DNA from: an uncultured Ignavibacteria bacterium
Lineage (GTDB): Bacteria; Bacteroidota; Ignavibacteria; Ch128b
DNA length: 60,284 bases
Assembly: GCA_937944105.1 (NCBI GenBank)
Contig: CALDZP010000002.1
Coordinates: 1 to 60,284, forward strand
Direction: 5' to 3'
Of this stretch, positions 50,328 through 58,920 are shown piece after piece (position 1 is the first letter of the stretch; each line of letters begins with the position of its first letter). The translations under genes were made by a program, and so were the position numbers. The notes below the pieces were generated by a model. The model was not told the DNA's origin and searched no databases. It worked only from the letters and a program-made list of their open reading frames with translations.

Positions 50328-52457
50328 ATGAAAATGAAAAAAAATATTTTACTCATTTTATTTTTGATTCAACTTTTTATTTTAAATTCTTGCTCGGTTA
50401 CTAATTATATTAAAAGAGGATTTGAGAATTTCACTACTTATTTCAATATATATTATAATGCAGCAAAAATTTTTGATGAAGCTGAGCGTGAATTAAATCT
50501 ACAACAAAAAGACTTGTTCACTACCAAAGTTTTTACTCCTGGTGGTAATGTAACGAATAAGTTTGTTCAGGTAATTGAAAAATGTTCGAAGATTTTACAA
50601 TATCACTCCAATAGTTCCCTCGTAGATGATGCTCTTTTTATGATAGGGAAATCATATTATTATCAAAAAGAGTATCCAAGTGCAATAAGAAAATTTACAG
50701 AATTAATCACGAATTTTCCTGAAAGTGATTATTATTTAGAATCTAAATTCTGGATTGCTCGTTCATATGCACAGGGTATTGAAATTGAAAAGTCATTAAG
50801 TCTATTAAATGATGTTTATCTTGAAGCAAAAAATAAAAAAAATAAAAAGGTAATGAGCAATTCTCTTCTTGAAATACTTAAAATTTATTTCAAGAAAAAT
50901 GATCATGATGGAATAATTAATATTGGAAATGAGTTTGTAAAAGTTTCGAAAGATAAAAATGCAATAGCACAGGTCTATCTTTTGATGGGTACATCTTACG
51001 CAAAGCTTGGTCAGCTTGATAAGGCAATTGAAAATTATCAGAAGGTTAAAAAATATACCTCGGACTTTTATTATCAATTCAAATCTCAACTTGAACTTGC
51101 AAAAATTTTTAGAGAAAAAAATGAATTTGAGGAATCTAAAAAAATCCTCGATTATCTCAGTAAAGAAACTCTTTTTAACGAATATAAAGATTATACAGAA
51201 TTAGAATATGGTTATTTATATTTATCTACTGGTGATACCTCTGAGGCATTAAAATATTTTATAAAAGTGGATACTTCTTATTCATCAAAAGAAACAGGAG
51301 GAATTGCTCAATATGAATTGGCTGGATATCTTGAAAATGTAATTGGTAATCTCGACTCTGCTAAATTTTATTATGATAAATCGTTAAGAACTCAAATTCC
51401 AGATGACATTAAAAAAATCGTTCAGACTAAATCCAGTATCTTGAATAGATATAAAAATTTGTGGACAGGTATCACAAATCTTGAAAAACAAATCACTTTA
51501 CTAAAAACATTCCCAGTTGATTCGACTTATCAAAAATTTCACGAGATTGAAATTGATTCTGCTATGTTGAGTGATTCGGCTTACCTTGCAGACTTAGAGC
51601 AATATTTTGAAGAAAAAAGAATAGCTGATAGTTTATATGCAATTAAGCTTCAACAAGATTCGTTGAGATATAAAGAAAATTTAAAGACTGCAGATTCAAT
51701 TGAAGTTAATATTGCCAGATTAAAATTTGATCTTGCATCTTTGTTTATGGTCGATTACAATAAACCTGATTCAGCTTATCGTTATTTAAAAGAGATTGTT
51801 GATAAGTTCCCTGATAAAGACTTTAGCGAGAGAACATATTATGCTCTTGCAAATTATTATAGTTCGATTGGTGAAAAGGAAAAATCAGATAGTCTATTCA
51901 GAATAATTTACGATAGATTTGCAGATTCTGAAATCTCAAAAATTGTTTCGAAAAAACTTGGCTTAATGACAAGGATTTTAAAGAATGATCAACCTGAAAT
52001 CGAATATCGAGAGGCAGAAATTTTAATTGAGCAGGAAAAGTACCATGAAGCATTAAAAAAGCTTGATTCAATTTATAACAAATATCAAAATACTGATTAT
52101 GCACCAAAATCTTTGCTTATGATCGGTTATGTTTATGAAAATAAATTGAAAATGTATGATTCTGCTTATTCTGTCTATAAACGATTAAAAGAAAAATTTC
52201 CTGCATCCTTATATACTCAAAGAATTAATTCCAAGTTAATAGCTTACGAAAGTGAGTTACAAAGAAAAGCCCAGGAGAAAAACTTAAAAACAGATAGTTT
52301 GAATTCTAATGAACCAGGTAAGGAACTTAATGAGAAGAATAATCTTGAGCTTGATAATGATGAAGAAAAATTACAAGAATTGAAAGAAGCACCTCAGTTC
52401 AACAAAGATTCGAAAATAATAGAAGAAAAGAAACCTGATTTAAGAAGACGAAGGTGA
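50328..52457 (+). CDS. TPR lipoprotein, PorW/SprE-like T9SS component
   Basis: A 709-residue lipoprotein: signal peptide, lipobox at FILNSC, then FENFTTYFNIYYNAAKIFDEAE, which resembles the start of PorW/SprE proteins of the type IX system. Many tetratricopeptide repeats follow (about 80-330 and 480-640), e.g. LVDDALFMIGKSYYYQKEYPSAIRKF and YHEALKKLDSIYNKY. A charged tail ends in KPDLRRRR. In Porphyromonas, PorW links the outer-membrane and inner-membrane parts of T9SS. The identification is by architecture and N-terminal likeness only; a plain BamD-like TPR lipoprotein is the alternative. The stop overlaps the mtgA start (GTGA). Confidence 0.62.
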   Translation: MKMKKNILLILFLIQLFILNSCSVTNYIKRGFENFTTYFNIYYNAAKIFDEAERELNLQQKDLFTTKVFTPGGNVTNKFVQVIEKCSKILQYHSNSSLVDDALFMIGKSYYYQKEYPSAIRKFTELITNFPESDYYLESKFWIARSYAQGIEIEKSLSLLNDVYLEAKNKKNKKVMSNSLLEILKIYFKKNDHDGIINIGNEFVKVSKDKNAIAQVYLLMGTSYAKLGQLDKAIENYQKVKKYTSDFYYQFKSQLELAKIFREKNEFEESKKILDYLSKETLFNEYKDYTELEYGYLYLSTGDTSEALKYFIKVDTSYSSKETGGIAQYELAGYLENVIGNLDSAKFYYDKSLRTQIPDDIKKIVQTKSSILNRYKNLWTGITNLEKQITLLKTFPVDSTYQKFHEIEIDSAMLSDSAYLADLEQYFEEKRIADSLYAIKLQQDSLRYKENLKTADSIEVNIARLKFDLASLFMVDYNKPDSAYRYLKEIVDKFPDKDFSERTYYALANYYSSIGEKEKSDSLFRIIYDRFADSEISKIVSKKLGLMTRILKNDQPEIEYREAEILIEQEKYHEALKKLDSIYNKYQNTDYAPKSLLMIGYVYENKLKMYDSAYSVYKRLKEKFPASLYTQRINSKLIAYESELQRKAQEKNLKTDSLNSNEPGKELNEKNNLELDNDEEKLQELKEAPQFNKDSKIIEEKKPDLRRRR

Positions 52458-53197
52458 AAAATCAGAATAATTCGTTTCTTGAGCTTGAACTTTATTTTCA
52501 ATTTATTAAGGAAAAATTTTATAATAAATCTCCATTTCAATTTGTTATAATTTCTTTTATCATTCTTTTTTACCTTGCAATTCCGGGCTTTCATACATCA
52601 TCACTTGAAATCTCAAGAACTAGAATATCTGGAATAATGGAGCAGAGAGCGTTTCAGAATTTTTTGTTTTATTATCCTATTCAATACTGGTTGAATTATA
52701 ATGAAATTCCAGATGACTTTAAGAGGGCTATGATTGTAATGGAAGATGATGGATTTGTTTTCCATAAAGGTATTGACTGGGAAAGTCTACAGCTTGCATC
52801 AAGAATAAATTTGAGAAGAGGTAAAATTGTTCGAGGTGGTAGTACTATTACAATGCAAACAGCTAAGAATATTTACTTCACAACTCATAGAAATTATTTC
52901 AGAAAAGCTAAAGAAATTCTGACTGCTATGAGAATGGAAAAAGAATTGGAAAAGAAAACAATTCTTGAACACTATCTTAATATTATTGAACTTGGTGATG
53001 GAATTTTTGGAATTCAAGCAGCGAGTAAAAATTATTTTAATAAAGATGCATCAGAATTGAGCAGAGAACAAATGGCAAGAATTGCAGCAATTGTTCCATC
53101 TCCTTTAAGACATTCTCCTGCTGATAACAGTAGATTCGTAATAAGAAGGAAAAATATTGCTTTAAGTCGAATGTTTTCCGCAATTATACCTGGATAA
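52454..53197 (+). CDS. mtgA: Monofunctional peptidoglycan glycosyltransferase
   Basis: GT51 enzyme that polymerises lipid II into glycan strands at the periplasmic face. The 247-residue protein has one N-terminal transmembrane helix (about 27-46) and the GT51 motifs: VMEDDGFVFHKGIDWESL (catalytic Glu), RGGSTITMQTAKNIYF, KKTILEHYLNIIELGDGIFG. There is no transpeptidase domain. It starts with GTG overlapping the porW-like stop by 4 bases. Pairing with a T9SS-type lipoprotein may serve wall remodelling around the secretion complex; that is inference. Confidence 0.93.
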   Translation: MKNQNNSFLELELYFQFIKEKFYNKSPFQFVIISFIILFYLAIPGFHTSSLEISRTRISGIMEQRAFQNFLFYYPIQYWLNYNEIPDDFKRAMIVMEDDGFVFHKGIDWESLQLASRINLRRGKIVRGGSTITMQTAKNIYFTTHRNYFRKAKEILTAMRMEKELEKKTILEHYLNIIELGDGIFGIQAASKNYFNKDASELSREQMARIAAIVPSPLRHSPADNSRFVIRRKNIALSRMFSAIIPG

Positions 53198-53200
53198 TAA

Positions 53201-53869
53201 ATGACAACTGAATTGAATCATCAAGAAGCATTAAGGTTGATTTCGGAGGGGGAAAATTCAAAGGTCGAATTTAAAAGGAAGTTTACCACATTCGAAAAAA
53301 TAGCTCGTGAGTTAATTGCATTTGCAAATTCAAAAGGTGGATTGATCTTTTTTGGTGTTGATGATAATGGTGAAATTGTTGGAGTGAAAAGTGAAAAAGA
53401 AACTACAGAACTTTTACTTGAAACAGCGAAAAATTACTGTGAACCTGAAATCGATCTAAAGGTTTATGTTATGGAAATTGAAGGAAAAGATGTCGTTATA
53501 GGCGAGGTTAAAGAAAGCACTCATAAACCTCATAGAATTCAAGATTTTCAACCTAATCTGAATTATAGAACAGCAAAAGTCTTTATTCGATTAAAATCAA
53601 AGTCTATCCAGGCTTCAAGAGAGATGATTAAATTACTTCATACAAGTTCAATGGAAAATAATGAAGCGGAATTTCATCTTGGGAAAAAAGAAAAAGCTCT
53701 TTTTGAATATCTTGATAAGAATGAAAGAATTAGTACGCGTGAGTATTGTAAACTGGTTAACATTTCTGAAAGACGAGCTCAAAGAGTACTTATTAAATTA
53801 GTTAGGCTTGGAGTTTTATTTTTACATCAAGAGGATAATGGTAAAATTTATTTTTCATTAAACGAATAA
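53201..53869 (+). CDS. AlbA_2/Schlafen-type putative DNA-binding protein
   Basis: A 222-residue cytoplasmic protein. The N-terminal AlbA_2 domain (about 8-145) has the hallmark EGENSKVEFKRKF and FANSKGGLIFFGVDDNGEIVG; the C-terminal winged helix (about 158-215, TREYCKLVNISERRAQRVLIKL) should bind DNA. A transcriptional regulator is likely. It begins 3 bases after mtgA, so it may be controlled with it. The gene converges on trmH with a 2-base gap and no terminator is visible. Confidence 0.82.
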   Translation: MTTELNHQEALRLISEGENSKVEFKRKFTTFEKIARELIAFANSKGGLIFFGVDDNGEIVGVKSEKETTELLLETAKNYCEPEIDLKVYVMEIEGKDVVIGEVKESTHKPHRIQDFQPNLNYRTAKVFIRLKSKSIQASREMIKLLHTSSMENNEAEFHLGKKEKALFEYLDKNERISTREYCKLVNISERRAQRVLIKLVRLGVLFLHQEDNGKIYFSLNE

Positions 53870-53871
53870 CT

Positions 53872-54411
53872 TCATTTTTCTTCTGAATAAATTTTTCTCA
53901 GTTCATAAATTGCAATTCCGTAAGCGACCGCTACATTTAATGAGTGTTTTATTCCATACATTGGTAGTTCAATTGCAAAGTCACATAAATCAAGTAAAGA
54001 TGCCTGAACGCCTGTTATTTCATTTCCGATGATTAAACATAATGGGAAATCTTCTTTTCTCACTTTTGTATAATTTATGCTTGAGTCTGTGATTTCCAGC
54101 GCTACAATTTTAAATCCATCTGATTTTAATTTTTCAATTAATTCTATCGCATTTTTGCAATATTCCCATTCAACACTTTCGGTTGAACCGAGTGCTGTTT
54201 TCTTCACTTCTTTTTTTTCTGGTGTTGGTGTATAGCCTGTTAAATATAGCTTTTGAATCATAATCGCATCAGATGTTCTAAAGATTGATCCTACATTGTA
54301 CATACTTCGAATATTATCAAGCACTACCACAACAGGAAATTTCTCTGCCTTTGAAAGAGTTTCTAAACTTAATCGTTTACTTTGAATTTCGAAATGACTT
54401 AACTTTTTCAT
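53872..54411 (-). CDS. TrmH-family (SpoU) RNA 2'-O-methyltransferase
   Basis: A 179-residue SPOUT enzyme. Motif 1 NIRSMYNVGSIFRTSDA, motif 2 LCLIIGNEITGV and motif 3 IELPMYGIKHSLNVAVAYGIAIYE, which form the trefoil knot that binds SAM, are all visible. Whether it methylates a tRNA or 23S rRNA is not decidable. It is the last gene in a minus-strand group with the transporter and the agmatine genes. Confidence 0.9.
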   Translation of the reverse strand: MKKLSHFEIQSKRLSLETLSKAEKFPVVVVLDNIRSMYNVGSIFRTSDAIMIQKLYLTGYTPTPEKKEVKKTALGSTESVEWEYCKNAIELIEKLKSDGFKIVALEITDSSINYTKVRKEDFPLCLIIGNEITGVQASLLDLCDFAIELPMYGIKHSLNVAVAYGIAIYELRKIYSEEK

Positions 54412-54430
54412 GTTAATGGTGTTAATAAAA

Positions 54431-55294
54431 TTATTTTGAAAATGTGATTAACAATACACCAATAAACATTAAAACTGCTGCTGCAAGTCTTTCTTTTAGA
54501 TATCCTTCCTTGAAAAATATTCTTCCGAAAATAACGCTGAGAATTGAATTGGTTCTTTTAATTGATATGACATATGGAACTAATGTTAAACTTATTGCAA
54601 GCATATGACAGATGATTGTTAAAGTAGATAAAATTCCAACACCAAGCATAGCTTTTAAGTTTTTATTAAACGACTCTGGAGCTTTTCTAAATTTTGGAAT
54701 AACAAACACAAGCATTAATGTTCCAATATATAGTTGAACAGTAAACGAATAAAATAGCGGTGAGGAATTCACAACTCCTATCTTATCAAAATTTGCTGTA
54801 ATTGCCCAAATTAAGACAACTATTAGCATATACCTTGGCCCCTTTTCATTTAATATAGCTCTGAAAGGAGCGAAAATATTTTTTTCATCTCTCTTAAAAT
54901 TTAAAAGGTATGCACCAATAACTATTGAAATCATTCCCAGCAATCCTTGAAAAGATGGAAATTCCCCAACAATTATAGGTGAAGTAATAAGCAATAGCAA
55001 AGGAGAAAGAGTTGTCAGTGGAACTGTATTGGACAAATCTCCGCTTTTGATTGATTTCATGAAAAATATTAATGCAACAATATTAAGAGTACCACTTACA
55101 ATTAATCCTGCAAAAAACATGGGTTTAATTTCGGGCAGTTCATAAAACAAAATTGGGATAAGAAAAAGAGCAGAGAAAAATGAATTAGCCCATGCTACAA
55201 CATATTCATCAATATTCTTTAAAGTGTGTTTTGCAAGAACATTTTTAAGTGAATCGAAAATTGCAACACCAAAGGCTAATGGAATCCAGATCAT
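54431..55294 (-). CDS. EamA/DMT-family transporter
   Basis: A 287-residue inner-membrane protein with about ten transmembrane helices in two EamA repeats (about 5-135 and 150-285). Features include VAWANSFFSALFLIPI, LSNTVPLTTLSPLLLLITSPI and KEGYLKERLAAAVLMFIGVLLI. Substrate unknown. The start overlaps the agmatine deiminase stop by 4 bases; export of a polyamine or amino acid would fit but is not shown. Confidence 0.86.
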   Translation of the reverse strand: MIWIPLAFGVAIFDSLKNVLAKHTLKNIDEYVVAWANSFFSALFLIPILFYELPEIKPMFFAGLIVSGTLNIVALIFFMKSIKSGDLSNTVPLTTLSPLLLLITSPIIVGEFPSFQGLLGMISIVIGAYLLNFKRDEKNIFAPFRAILNEKGPRYMLIVVLIWAITANFDKIGVVNSSPLFYSFTVQLYIGTLMLVFVIPKFRKAPESFNKNLKAMLGVGILSTLTIICHMLAISLTLVPYVISIKRTNSILSVIFGRIFFKEGYLKERLAAAVLMFIGVLLITFSK

Positions 55295-56334
55295 AATTCT
55301 TCAGCAGGTTGTTCGTGAGTTAAACAATGAATGGTTCCCAGTCCCCACACCAGATCAACCGCATGAATTCCAACAACTTTTCTATCGGGGAATAATTCAC
55401 TTAAAATTCCCAGAGCAATTCTGTCGTTTACATCATTAAAAGTTGGAACTAAAACACAGGCATTCGAGATGTAAAAGTTTGCATAACTTGCTGGTAATCT
55501 TTGATTTTCAAAATACACTGGTTCGGGCATAGGTAGATCAATTATTTCTATTCTGCTGCCATCAGCAAGTCTTTCTTCTTGAAGAATTTCTTTATTCTCT
55601 AAAAGTATTTTATAATTTTCATCGGCAGGATTTTTTTCTGAACAAAGTAGAATGGTATTTTTATTAACAAAACGGCAAACATCATCAATGTGTCCGTGAG
55701 TATCATCGCCAACAATTCCTTTTTTTAACCAGATAGTTTTTTCAATGCCAAGGTACTTCTTAAAAACTTTTTCATAATCATGTTTTGTAAAACCTTTATT
55801 TCTAACTTGAATATTTTCATCAAGTAAACATTCTTCGGTTGCTATTAATGTTCCATATCCATTTATATCGATTGCTCCACCTTCAAGAATCACAAGTTTA
55901 TCTTTATAATTTGCTTCAATTAAATTTTTGTTTAATACTTTTGAAATTGTGAAAGGAATTTTTTGATCTAATTTATAGTTTTTATACTTAGCCCAGGCAT
56001 TAAACCCGAATCTAATTAAGTGGACTTTACCCCTTTCATCTTTCACAAAAAAGGGGGCAGAATCTCTTAACCAGTTTCTGTCTGTTTTCTGATGAACAAA
56101 GATAATTTGGTTAAAATCAACACTTATTTTCTTTAAAGTTTGAGTTGCTAAATTCTGATGAGTTTCATCTTGAATCAAAATATAAACCAGTTCACCTTCA
56201 GAGATTTTTTTAACTATTTCTGCAAAGACCCATGGAATAGGTTGAAATTTCCCTGGCCAATCTTCTTTATTGAATGGCCACCCTATCCATGTTGCTTCAT
56301 GCTTTTCCCACTCTGCGGGAAGTCTAAATTTCAT
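55291..56334 (-). CDS. aguA: Agmatine deiminase
   Basis: Converts agmatine to N-carbamoylputrescine and ammonia. The 347-residue member of the guanidino-modifying fold has WIGWPFNKEDWPG, the substrate loop RNWLRDSAPFFV, EGGAIDINGYGT, the His-Asp pair in DDTHGHIDDVCRF and the C-terminal nucleophile Cys in GTIHCLTHEQP. All catalytic residues are visible. It is next to aguB, the enzyme for the following step. Confidence 0.93.
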   Translation of the reverse strand: MKFRLPAEWEKHEATWIGWPFNKEDWPGKFQPIPWVFAEIVKKISEGELVYILIQDETHQNLATQTLKKISVDFNQIIFVHQKTDRNWLRDSAPFFVKDERGKVHLIRFGFNAWAKYKNYKLDQKIPFTISKVLNKNLIEANYKDKLVILEGGAIDINGYGTLIATEECLLDENIQVRNKGFTKHDYEKVFKKYLGIEKTIWLKKGIVGDDTHGHIDDVCRFVNKNTILLCSEKNPADENYKILLENKEILQEERLADGSRIEIIDLPMPEPVYFENQRLPASYANFYISNACVLVPTFNDVNDRIALGILSELFPDRKVVGIHAVDLVWGLGTIHCLTHEQPAEEL

Positions 56335-56448
56335 TTCTAAACCTATTTCTTTAGTTAATTTTTATTATGAGCGATAAAAAATTAGTATCATTAAATAGCA
56401 CAATTGTGTTGAATTATGATTATGAAAATTAATCTGGAAATGAATAAA

Positions 56449-57342
56449 TCAATCGATAAATCGTTTAGTGATTTCATTGTAAGCATCAATTCTTCTGTCT
56501 CTTAAGAAAGGCCAATGTGTTCTAAAAATGTCTGTTTTTGAAAAATCCAGATCTGCAACTAAAATTTCTTCTTTATCTTCGGATGCTTTCACTAAAATTT
56601 TCCCTTGTGGATTGCAAATAAACGAACTTCCCCAGAATATAATTCCATCACTATTTTGATCAATTCTTTCAAAACCTACACGATTAACCGATGCAACATA
56701 AACTCCATTTGCAATAGCATGACTTCTTTGAATTGTTATCCAGCTTTCTCGTTGAGATTCTCCATATTTATCTTTTTCTGACGGATGCCAACCAATGGCT
56801 GTTGGGTAAAACAAAATTTCTGCGCCTTTTAAAGAAGTAATTCTTGCTGCCTCTGGATACCACTGGTCCCAGCAAATTAATGTTCCGATGTTTCCGAACT
56901 TTGTCTTAAAAGCTTTAAATCCCGTGTCACCAGGAGTAAAATAAAATTTCTCGTAATAAAGTGGATCATCGGGAATGTGCATTTTCCTATAAAATCCTTC
57001 GAGTTCACCTCTGTCATTTATTACAATAAGACTGTTATGATATAATCCATTCGCTCTCTTTTCAAAAATTGGTACAATAATTATGATTTTATATTTTTTT
57101 GAAATTTTTGAGAATTCTGAGAATGATTCCCCATCTAATTTTTCTGCAATTTTGAAAAATTTATGATCTTCTTTTTGACAGAAATAAAGTGATTTATACA
57201 TTTCAGGAAGACAAATAATTTTGGCTTTGTCTTTTGCAGCATCAATGACCATTTGTTTTGCTTTTTTAAGATTTTTTGAAACCTCTTCCTCCATCGACAT
57301 TTGAATTAATGCAACTCTTGTTTTGTTAATTTTAATTCTCAC
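56449..57342 (-). CDS. aguB: N-carbamoylputrescine amidohydrolase
   Basis: Nitrilase-superfamily enzyme of 297 residues that hydrolyses N-carbamoylputrescine to putrescine. The catalytic triad is visible: E in ICLPEMYKSLYF, K in YRKMHIPDDP and C in TLICWDQWYPEAAR (about C151). The last block is the AguB signature. It lies 114 bases upstream of aguA on the minus strand. The pair makes putrescine from agmatine; arginine decarboxylase is not in the window. Confidence 0.93.
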   Translation of the reverse strand: MRIKINKTRVALIQMSMEEEVSKNLKKAKQMVIDAAKDKAKIICLPEMYKSLYFCQKEDHKFFKIAEKLDGESFSEFSKISKKYKIIIIVPIFEKRANGLYHNSLIVINDRGELEGFYRKMHIPDDPLYYEKFYFTPGDTGFKAFKTKFGNIGTLICWDQWYPEAARITSLKGAEILFYPTAIGWHPSEKDKYGESQRESWITIQRSHAIANGVYVASVNRVGFERIDQNSDGIIFWGSSFICNPQGKILVKASEDKEEILVADLDFSKTDIFRTHWPFLRDRRIDAYNEITKRFID

Positions 57343-57364
57343 TTTTTACCTCATTAAATTGTAG

Positions 57365-58444
57365 TCATACTTTAATTGAGCTTTTTCTTCTTAAAATTTT
57401 TGTAGCAAGTTGTCCACAAGCACCTGCAATATCACTGCCTTTCGTATTTCGAACAAAAACAGTGAGATTGTTTTTCCTCAATTTTTCGACAAATGCATCA
57501 AATTCTTCTCTGGAAGTGGGTTTAAGTTCAGCTGCTATTCCCAAAGGATTTGTATGAGCAATTGAATTAAATGGAATGATATTAATCTTGCTAGGAATTC
57601 TTTTTGAAAGTTTCACAAGTCCCTGTATATCTTTATCTGAATCATTTATACCTTTAAGAAGAATGTATTCAAAAGTAATTCTTCTGCGAGTTTGTTTGTA
57701 AAAATATTCTAATGCTTCAATGTTCTCTTTGAGCGAATATTTTTTATTAATGGGCATAATAAGACTTCGAATTTCTTCGTCTGTTGAATGTAGAGAAAAA
57801 GCAAGTTTCCCTTTGAAAGGTTGATTGGCAAAATCTATAATTTTATCGGGAATGCCTGCTGTTGAAACTGTAATTTTCTTTGCAGAAATATCAAATGCAA
57901 GATCCGATGAAAATATAGAAAGTGATTTTAAAGTATTTTCATAGTTGAGAAATGGTTCACCCATTCCCATGTAAACGATATTGGTAATAAGTCTATTTGA
58001 ATGTTTACTTGTCTGAATGAATTGATCGATTATTTCAAATACACTTAAATTTCTTTTATAACCCATTTGTCCTGTAGCGCAGAATTTACAATCAAGAGGA
58101 CATCCAACTTGAGTTGATATACACAGAGTTAATCGATCTTGATCTGGAATTAAAACTGATTCAATTAATGATCCATCTTCACATTTGAATACGAACTTTC
58201 TTGTATCTGTTTTTTGTGATATCTGCACTTCGATCAGTTCAAGTGATTCAATTGAAGCAATTTTATTTAAGTTATTTCTTAAGGCTTTCGAGAGATTACT
58301 CATTTCATCGAATGAATCAATACGCTTCTGGTAAAGCCATTGAAAAACTTGAGCTGCTCGATATTTTGATTCATTAATAGATTCAAAAAATTCTTCAAGC
58401 TCCTTTAATGTCTTACCCTTAAGGTTGATTTTTTTCTCACTCAT
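57365..58444 (-). CDS. rlmN: 23S rRNA/tRNA adenine C2-methyltransferase RlmN
   Basis: Radical-SAM enzyme that methylates A2503 of 23S rRNA and A37 of some tRNAs. The 359-residue protein has the [4Fe-4S] motif CPLDCKFCATGQMGYKRN, the GGEP-like block MGMGEPFLNYEN, and a C-terminal Cys in IAGACGQLA, the methyl-carrying Cys pair partner. A -7-like box (TATTTTTG, 58473-58466) precedes the start but without a -33 partner. It is first of the minus-strand group; the spacing to aguB is 22 bases. Confidence 0.95.
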   Translation of the reverse strand: MSEKKINLKGKTLKELEEFFESINESKYRAAQVFQWLYQKRIDSFDEMSNLSKALRNNLNKIASIESLELIEVQISQKTDTRKFVFKCEDGSLIESVLIPDQDRLTLCISTQVGCPLDCKFCATGQMGYKRNLSVFEIIDQFIQTSKHSNRLITNIVYMGMGEPFLNYENTLKSLSIFSSDLAFDISAKKITVSTAGIPDKIIDFANQPFKGKLAFSLHSTDEEIRSLIMPINKKYSLKENIEALEYFYKQTRRRITFEYILLKGINDSDKDIQGLVKLSKRIPSKINIIPFNSIAHTNPLGIAAELKPTSREEFDAFVEKLRKNNLTVFVRNTKGSDIAGACGQLATKILRRKSSIKV

Positions 58445-58884
58445 ATCTAAAAATTAAATTTAATACAAAAATAAGAAAAGTGTTAAAGATAATATTGAAA
58501 TGAATTTTATTCACAGGTTACTTATAGCAAGTTGATAATCAAAATATCTAGATTAATTAAAGTAATCAGAAATTAATCTATTTCAAAAAAAATTCTTTTT
58601 AAAAAATTTTTATTCTTTCATTGATATTTTGAAAAGAATTTTTCAAAAGATGTTGATCAATCTTTGAAGAATTAATACAATGCTTTAAAGATGAAAAATA
58701 GCATCTCAGTTATTGACAAAAATTTATTTTTTACTCTTAACTCATTATGATTAAATATGAATAATTCATATAGCTTACACTCTTTAGAATTTTATTCCTA
58801 AAAAAGCTAATTGGTTAGATAGTTTCATAATTAATGAGTTTGTTTATTTTTTTAACAAAACACAAAAAAGCATATAAGTATTTG
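58445..58884. other. AT-rich gap upstream of tryptophanase
   Basis: About 440 bases with no gene. A 12-bp perfect but AT-only-rich inverted repeat (58588-58599 with 58632-58643, 32-base loop) is present and might be regulatory. No Trp-rich leader peptide of the tnaC kind was found. Confidence 0.4.
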
Positions 58885-58916
58885 TTTGCAACTTCGCTTG
58901 TTATAAAATAACTTTG
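58885..58916 (+). promoter_or_regulatory. Bacteroidota-type promoter of tnaA, leaderless start
   Basis: TTTG at 58885-58888, exactly 20 bases, TAACTTTG at 58909-58916. Only four bases then precede the ATG at 58921, and no ribosome binding site is present, the same geometry as at nadE. Confidence 0.62.
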
Positions 58917-58920
58917 AGTT

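Noticed and set aside
58757-58801. A 14-residue open frame before tnaA as a tnaC-like leader peptide
   Set aside because: Its translation (MNNSYSLHSLEFYS) has no Trp, it has no good ribosome binding site, and the nearest good promoter lies downstream of it.
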